Assembly: GCA_963712715.1 (NCBI GenBank)
Contig: CAVQJI010000058.1
Coordinates: 1-64,000 of the forward strand
DNA length: 64,000 bases
Direction of reading: 5' to 3'
Source of the DNA: JAFEDN01 sp963712715
GTDB lineage: Bacteria > Pseudomonadota > Gammaproteobacteria > Coxiellales > Coxiellaceae
Positions 60,072 to 64,000 of this stretch are shown in pieces. Numbering within the stretch: position 1 is the stretch's first letter; each line of letters starts with the position of its first letter. The position numbers were made by a program, and so were the translations under genes. The notes below the pieces were generated by a model, which was not told where the DNA came from, did not search any database, and saw only the letters and a program-made list of their open reading frames with translations.

Positions 60072-60105
60072 AGCTGCTGAAGTTGTCTTCAGCAGCTTTT
60101 CTATT
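60072..60105 (+). terminator. Rho-independent terminator
   Basis: Perfect 11-bp stem AGCTGCTGAAG/CTTCAGCAGCT with a 4-base loop and TTTTCTATTTTG after it, 8 bases beyond the methyltransferase stop. Confidence 0.9.
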
Positions 60106-60146
60106 TTGTTGTTGGTATGCGCCTCCTGAAAGCCTTTCCACGACCC

Positions 60147-60332
60147 GTCAATATTTTAAAGATTCGCCAAGGAATAGCGGGAAAGCACTCGCCGGGGCCT
60201 GTCAAGTGAAGTTGATTTTCCGTGCTCGCTTCGTGGCGCTGCGCGCGCAAAATCAACTTCACTTGCCACCCGTCGGTCTCGTTAGCGCCTTGACGAATCT
60301 TTAAAATATTGACTCAGCAAATGGATTCATTC
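60147..60332. repeat. Palindromic element, copy 2, inverted relative to copy 1
   Basis: Same ends and same interior blocks as 53888-54074 in opposite orientation, including the flank word GAATCCATTTGC. The inner stem is AAGTGAAGTTGATTTT (60204-60219) with its perfect complement (60249-60264), so both arms have changed together relative to copy 1, while the GC-rich loop stays similar. Confidence 0.75.
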
Positions 60333-60469
60333 GTCGAGCTTAATGTCACGAATTGGTGGTCTTAAAAACGCTTCATCAATAGTAATGGGGAAAATTAAAC
60401 TTTAATATTTTTTTAATAATTAACTTTTATAATTTTATTTTTTGTACGTAAATTTTATAGAGGTTAATT

Positions 60470-61609
60470 ATGAAAAAATCTATTGAAGGGCTAACTGAAT
60501 CATCCAGGGAATTGACAAGAGAGGCAGGGTTCTTCTTTGGTGGAGGTTCCACCTTAATGGGACCTTCCGCAAAATCACAAAGGGAAAAATTTTTATCATC
60601 CGCAGTAAATATATTAATAGCTGCAGAAACCGCAGATGATGTTATCAAAATATTTAATATCATAAATAAGGCCGGATTTATGCACGTTGCTGGCAGTTTG
60701 AAAGGAATTCAGGATCATAATTTTAAACATATAGTAAAAGGTGGCGAGATTGTAAGATATTATGGGGTTACAAGCAGCATCATGCATCTAATCGGTGTAT
60801 TTTGTTCAGAAAAACTAAAATATATCCATCAGAAAAATCCTAAAGATATATCGGGACTTTCATCGGTTTTTACAAAACTCCGTATTAAACTACAAAAAGA
60901 TTATAAAATCGTAAATTCGGAAGCGGTCCTTGAATCATGGAAACAATGGAATCTAAAGTTTGCTAGTGAAGAAAAACTTGCGAGATTTCTACCCCATCCA
61001 CCGGTCATGCCTAGACCGTTCCTGGGAACAGATGATTGGGAAATGGTCGAAGTTATCGATGAACCGGATATGAAGATTGAACTTGCAAAGACTGTCCTCC
61101 ATGAAATTAAAATAAGCGGCAAGGACCAGGATAAGCTTCGCGTTGTAAAAAATATGGAAAACAAAGTGATAACCGATATTAATACTTATTTTTTGGAAAA
61201 CGAAAAAATTACGGATCTGGCGAGCGCTGTTAAAATTTTTGGTAGCATGCTGCAATATAAATATAATGAAATAATGGGAGTATGCAAACAAATCCAAAGA
61301 TTAACTTATTCCATTCCAAATCAGTCTCTTCGAGAAGTACAGAAAGAAACAAGGAAAATTGAGAAAATATGGGAAGACGTCAGTAGTCGGTTGATTGTGG
61401 AATTATTCAAAAATTCTCCCGAAGAGAAGCAATCAGAAGATGGGGAATCGACGTCTTCACAATCATCGTCCGGACGTTTATCAATTCCTCGCAGCCTTAG
61501 TTTTTCATCTGGAGTAAGTCCTTTTGCTTTTTTACCTCATTCGATAAAACAGAAAATTGGCTTAGAAGATTCTTCTCAGAAAAACAGAGGTTTTTCCTTT
61601 GAAAGTTAA
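60470..61609 (+). CDS. Hypothetical protein, 379 residues
   Basis: Complete ORF with AGAGG upstream. Mostly helical, with no signal peptide or clear transmembrane segment. FFFGGGSTLMGPSAKSQREK near the N-terminus is Gly/Ser-rich but is not a canonical P-loop. A Ser-rich C-terminal region (SEDGESTSSQSSSGRLSIPR) is followed by a Lys/Ser tail. Acidic and Ser-rich C-termini are seen in Dot/Icm effectors, but that is only suggestive. Preceded by an AT-rich promoter region. No family recognised. Confidence 0.65.
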   Translation: MKKSIEGLTESSRELTREAGFFFGGGSTLMGPSAKSQREKFLSSAVNILIAAETADDVIKIFNIINKAGFMHVAGSLKGIQDHNFKHIVKGGEIVRYYGVTSSIMHLIGVFCSEKLKYIHQKNPKDISGLSSVFTKLRIKLQKDYKIVNSEAVLESWKQWNLKFASEEKLARFLPHPPVMPRPFLGTDDWEMVEVIDEPDMKIELAKTVLHEIKISGKDQDKLRVVKNMENKVITDINTYFLENEKITDLASAVKIFGSMLQYKYNEIMGVCKQIQRLTYSIPNQSLREVQKETRKIEKIWEDVSSRLIVELFKNSPEEKQSEDGESTSSQSSSGRLSIPRSLSFSSGVSPFAFLPHSIKQKIGLEDSSQKNRGFSFES

Positions 61610-61635
61610 AATTTAAATCGCCCGTACTTCGTCAT

Positions 61636-61768
61636 CCCGCGACTTGATCGCTTTTAAGGGAAAAATAAGCTTATATTCCCTCTCCCCGTACTCGGGGAGA
61701 GGGTTAGTGTGAGGGGTTTTCCGCCCCCTCACCCCAGCCCTCTCCCCCGTGTACGGTGGAGAGGGAGG
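61636..61768. repeat. Three-hairpin REP-like element
   Basis: Starts with CCCGCGACTTGATCG, shared with the end of the 49998-50180 element. Three GC-rich hairpins follow: CCCTCTCCCC/GGGGAGAGGG (61678-61703), GTGAGGGG/CCCCTCAC (61709-61732) and CCCTCTCCCCC.../GGAGAGGG (61738-61765). Lies between two convergent genes; could also act as a terminator. Confidence 0.55.
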
Positions 61769-61809
61769 AAGCGGGAGGTATAACTCAGCTTACTGAAAAA
61801 TATCAGTTC

Positions 61810-63981
61810 TTAAGAAATACAACAATTATTTACTGAATTCTGATCGTTCTCATATTTCAATCCAAGGGCAGATATGAACCGAAGTAAATTTGAGGAGTGG
61901 TTTTGGGGAACGTGTTTATTAAAATAATACCATTCTTCCATAAGAATTTTACTTATCTCTTCCGGATGGAAATCAAAATTAGCAGTATTATTAAAAATGG
62001 ATTCCATTTTGATGTTATAACCATAGAACGCGGCATTGAGAGTTAAGCGTTCTTTAAAATACATCAGCAATTTCTGTTTTAATACAAATTCTTGAGTCTC
62101 TTTATCCACACTCGGCGGGATATAATATTTGGGAAAATATTCATCGGCATGGCTGAGTGTCAGTATTACTAAAAAAATATCAATCGCCACCGTGCTTTTG
62201 TATATATTAGGAATTTTTTGGATGAGATCATGGTAATATTTAGAAAAAATTGTTTTAGTATTTAAATTTTCTAAAGCTCTTGAAAAATATTTTTCAATAA
62301 TGCCTGTAGGAGGAATTTTTTTAATATCGGCATCCAGCATTAAAATATTCTGGGCTAATCGCCAAAAATTTTCGGTTGACTGAGAATGTTTCGATTCAAG
62401 ACTTTTATATAAATAATTTTGGAATGAAGAAAATAGCAATGACTTAAGAGAACAGTTGATTGATGAACTATATATTGAAGCAATGGCCAGAATTTCCGGA
62501 ATAAATTTGTCGGTCAGGTTCATCAGCCATTCAGGCACGGTAAAAAGATCCGTATCACGAAAATATAACAAACGAAATAATTTTTTGGGGTCTTTGGAAA
62601 GACTTAATATGGATAAAATAATTTCAATGATTTTATGCTCTTCATTGACATTGCTGATATCCTGTAGATTTTTCGGTAATTTCTCTAAACTCGCTAACAG
62701 CGTTTTAATTTTCTCTAACGGATATTTAGAGATGACAGAAAGAATTTTTTCAATAATTCCTTTCACTTCGGGTAATAAAAGTAATTCGGAATTTTCCATG
62801 TTTTGAATTAATTCTAATACAGGCTTTTGATTTTTTTTAATGGAGGTTAAAAAGCCTTGAGAGCATTGTGGAATTACCGTCTCAACCTTGAGATTACCAT
62901 AATCTAGCCATTTAATTTTTAAAGATAAAGCATTAAAAGTAAAATCCAGATTGAGATGATCTTTTCTTTGAGCTTTCATAAAGCGCAATGAAGTGGATAT
63001 GTGATTAACGGAAAGTGAAAAAATGACTAAATAAGGGATCGGCAGCAGCTTATAATCATCAATAATCTTACGTTCTTTTAATTTTTCTAAAAAATTGACC
63101 GGAGAGCTTTTTTTATCCTTTAACCAGATTCGCATGTCCAGATCGTGGGGATTTTTTTTCATTAATAAAGAACGCATTAATCCTCCAAAGGCTTCAATAA
63201 TCAGGGTATTATCAATTTTTGAAATAGCATATGAAATTTTTGCAAAAGTTGTCAAAAGCATCAGAAACTCGGGAGAATCTGCAGTATTATATTTTTGTTT
63301 TATTCTCTTTTCCAGATTATTTTCCAGTGATTTGATGACTTCTGGAATCGTGAGGGTAAATTCGCGAGTGAATGCGTCAGATTTTCTGATTTTATAAACA
63401 GGCGGGCAAATGCTCAAATAAGGCAGAGTTTTTTTTTCAATTTCTGGAGGGATAGACATAATAGGAAACGGTTTTATTTTAAGACGAGGGTCCTGTGATA
63501 CAGGCAGGCAGCGAATGTACAAAGTACTTTGATCACGAAATGTAACAATGATAGTTTTATCGCTATGTGATTTGCCTATTTTGATCACTCTTGAGTTTCT
63601 ATCACCAATATAATTAGTATGGATTTCGGTAGTGAGTGGTAATAGATACTGATATATTTTTTCAATGGATTCGTAAATAACCAGGCGATTGGAGCCTTGT
63701 TGTTGTGTACACAGCATTCGTGCCGGTTGTTTGTCTTCATATCTTTTATTTTCAATAAAATCTGTTATTTTAGAGATTTTTTTATTTATAGTACAATGAA
63801 TAAAATCGTCATTATTGATTGAAAGCAAGTTTCCTAATTTTTTAGCTTTATACTCTGTATGAAATTCATCGGGATGAATGGGAGCGGTATTTTCGACAGG
63901 TTCAGAACTTTTTTTCTCCTGACTTTCGGTTGAAGTCAGGGAAGATGCTTCTCTGTCTGTGGAATCTGACTCGGATTCCAT
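61810..63981 (-). CDS. Large unknown protein with a poly(A)-polymerase/CCA-transferase-like core
   Basis: 723 residues. The N-terminal 45 residues are Ser/Glu-rich and disordered. Around residues 255-285, IIEAFGGLMRSLLMKKNPHD followed by LDMRIWL matches the class II nucleotidyltransferase pattern (GG..R..L......D.D). About 80 residues later LNLDFTFNALSLKIKWLDY matches the RRDFTINAL-type motif of CCA-adding enzymes and poly(A) polymerases. The Arg-Arg-Asp of that motif is partly lost, and the C-terminal 350 residues are helical and unknown. Possibly an RNA-modifying or effector protein with a degenerate nucleotidyltransferase fold. Start near the window edge; the true start could be slightly upstream. 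Confidence 0.6.
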   Translation of the reverse strand: MESESDSTDREASSLTSTESQEKKSSEPVENTAPIHPDEFHTEYKAKKLGNLLSINNDDFIHCTINKKISKITDFIENKRYEDKQPARMLCTQQQGSNRLVIYESIEKIYQYLLPLTTEIHTNYIGDRNSRVIKIGKSHSDKTIIVTFRDQSTLYIRCLPVSQDPRLKIKPFPIMSIPPEIEKKTLPYLSICPPVYKIRKSDAFTREFTLTIPEVIKSLENNLEKRIKQKYNTADSPEFLMLLTTFAKISYAISKIDNTLIIEAFGGLMRSLLMKKNPHDLDMRIWLKDKKSSPVNFLEKLKERKIIDDYKLLPIPYLVIFSLSVNHISTSLRFMKAQRKDHLNLDFTFNALSLKIKWLDYGNLKVETVIPQCSQGFLTSIKKNQKPVLELIQNMENSELLLLPEVKGIIEKILSVISKYPLEKIKTLLASLEKLPKNLQDISNVNEEHKIIEIILSILSLSKDPKKLFRLLYFRDTDLFTVPEWLMNLTDKFIPEILAIASIYSSSINCSLKSLLFSSFQNYLYKSLESKHSQSTENFWRLAQNILMLDADIKKIPPTGIIEKYFSRALENLNTKTIFSKYYHDLIQKIPNIYKSTVAIDIFLVILTLSHADEYFPKYYIPPSVDKETQEFVLKQKLLMYFKERLTLNAAFYGYNIKMESIFNNTANFDFHPEEISKILMEEWYYFNKHVPQNHSSNLLRFISALGLKYENDQNSVNNCCIS

Positions 63982-64000
63982 TAACTCAGGTAAACGGATG

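Overview
The window looks like about 64 kb of a moderately AT-rich gammaproteobacterial chromosome. Several features resemble host-associated Legionellales (Legionella/Coxiella/Aquicella-like): repeated GacA/LetA-type regulators, a large eukaryote-like leucine-rich-repeat protein, a decayed ankyrin-like gene, several large unrecognised effector-like proteins, FabV as enoyl-ACP reductase, and a core run of yggX-mutY-tRNA-trmB-phhB. That placement is inference from gene content, not a phylogeny.

Layout. (1) 0-5.2 kb: frameshifted tyrosine recombinase, AT-rich gap with an orphan terminator-like hairpin, broken ankyrin-like gene, two membrane proteins, broken KfrA-like coiled-coil gene. (2) 5.3-17.0 kb: a type I-F CRISPR-Cas locus: WYL regulator, cas1, cas2-3, csy1, csy2, csy3, csy4, and a 35-repeat array. 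WYL, cas1, cas2-3, csy1 and csy2 carry frameshifts, and cas2-3 also has three in-frame stops; csy3, csy4 and the array look intact. (3) 17.2-24.0 kb: signalling genes (lone receiver, GacA-like regulator, two-PAS hybrid kinase with HPt), an IS21 IstB remnant and unknown genes. (4) 24.0-33.3 kb: a hybrid NRPS-PKS cluster (A-PCP; KS-AT-KR-ACP-TE) with FAD monooxygenase and SDR. The PKS gene is broken by five frameshifts and one stop, while the other enzymes are intact. (5) 33.4-42.7 kb: membrane proteins, a second GacA-like regulator, a GacA-box-like palindrome, a decayed AbiE toxin-antitoxin pair and the LRR protein. (6) 42.8-51.1 kb: stacked mobile DNA: a P4/satellite-like module (integrase, AlpA-like HTH, DUF3987 protein), two HigBA-like pairs, a palindrome-interrupted gene, an ISL3 remnant, and a partial tRNA-Phe copy about 3 kb from the intact tRNA-Phe. 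(7) 51.1-58.4 kb: housekeeping DNA (tRNA-Phe, yggX, mutY, tRNA-Gly, trmB, phhB, RRM protein, yadGH-like ABC exporter, candidate structured RNA, fabV). (8) 58.5-64 kb: methyltransferase-TPR protein and two large unknown proteins, one with poly(A)-polymerase/CCA-transferase-like motifs.

A theme is disrupted reading frames: at least 15 recognisable genes need one or more indels to be restored. Some of this may be assembly indel error, since even fabV and trmB are affected. The three nonsense codons in cas2-3 and one in the PKS are substitutions and argue for genuine decay there. Palindromic repeats are abundant; one family at 53.9 and 60.2 kb keeps a perfect inner stem while the arm sequence changes on both sides.
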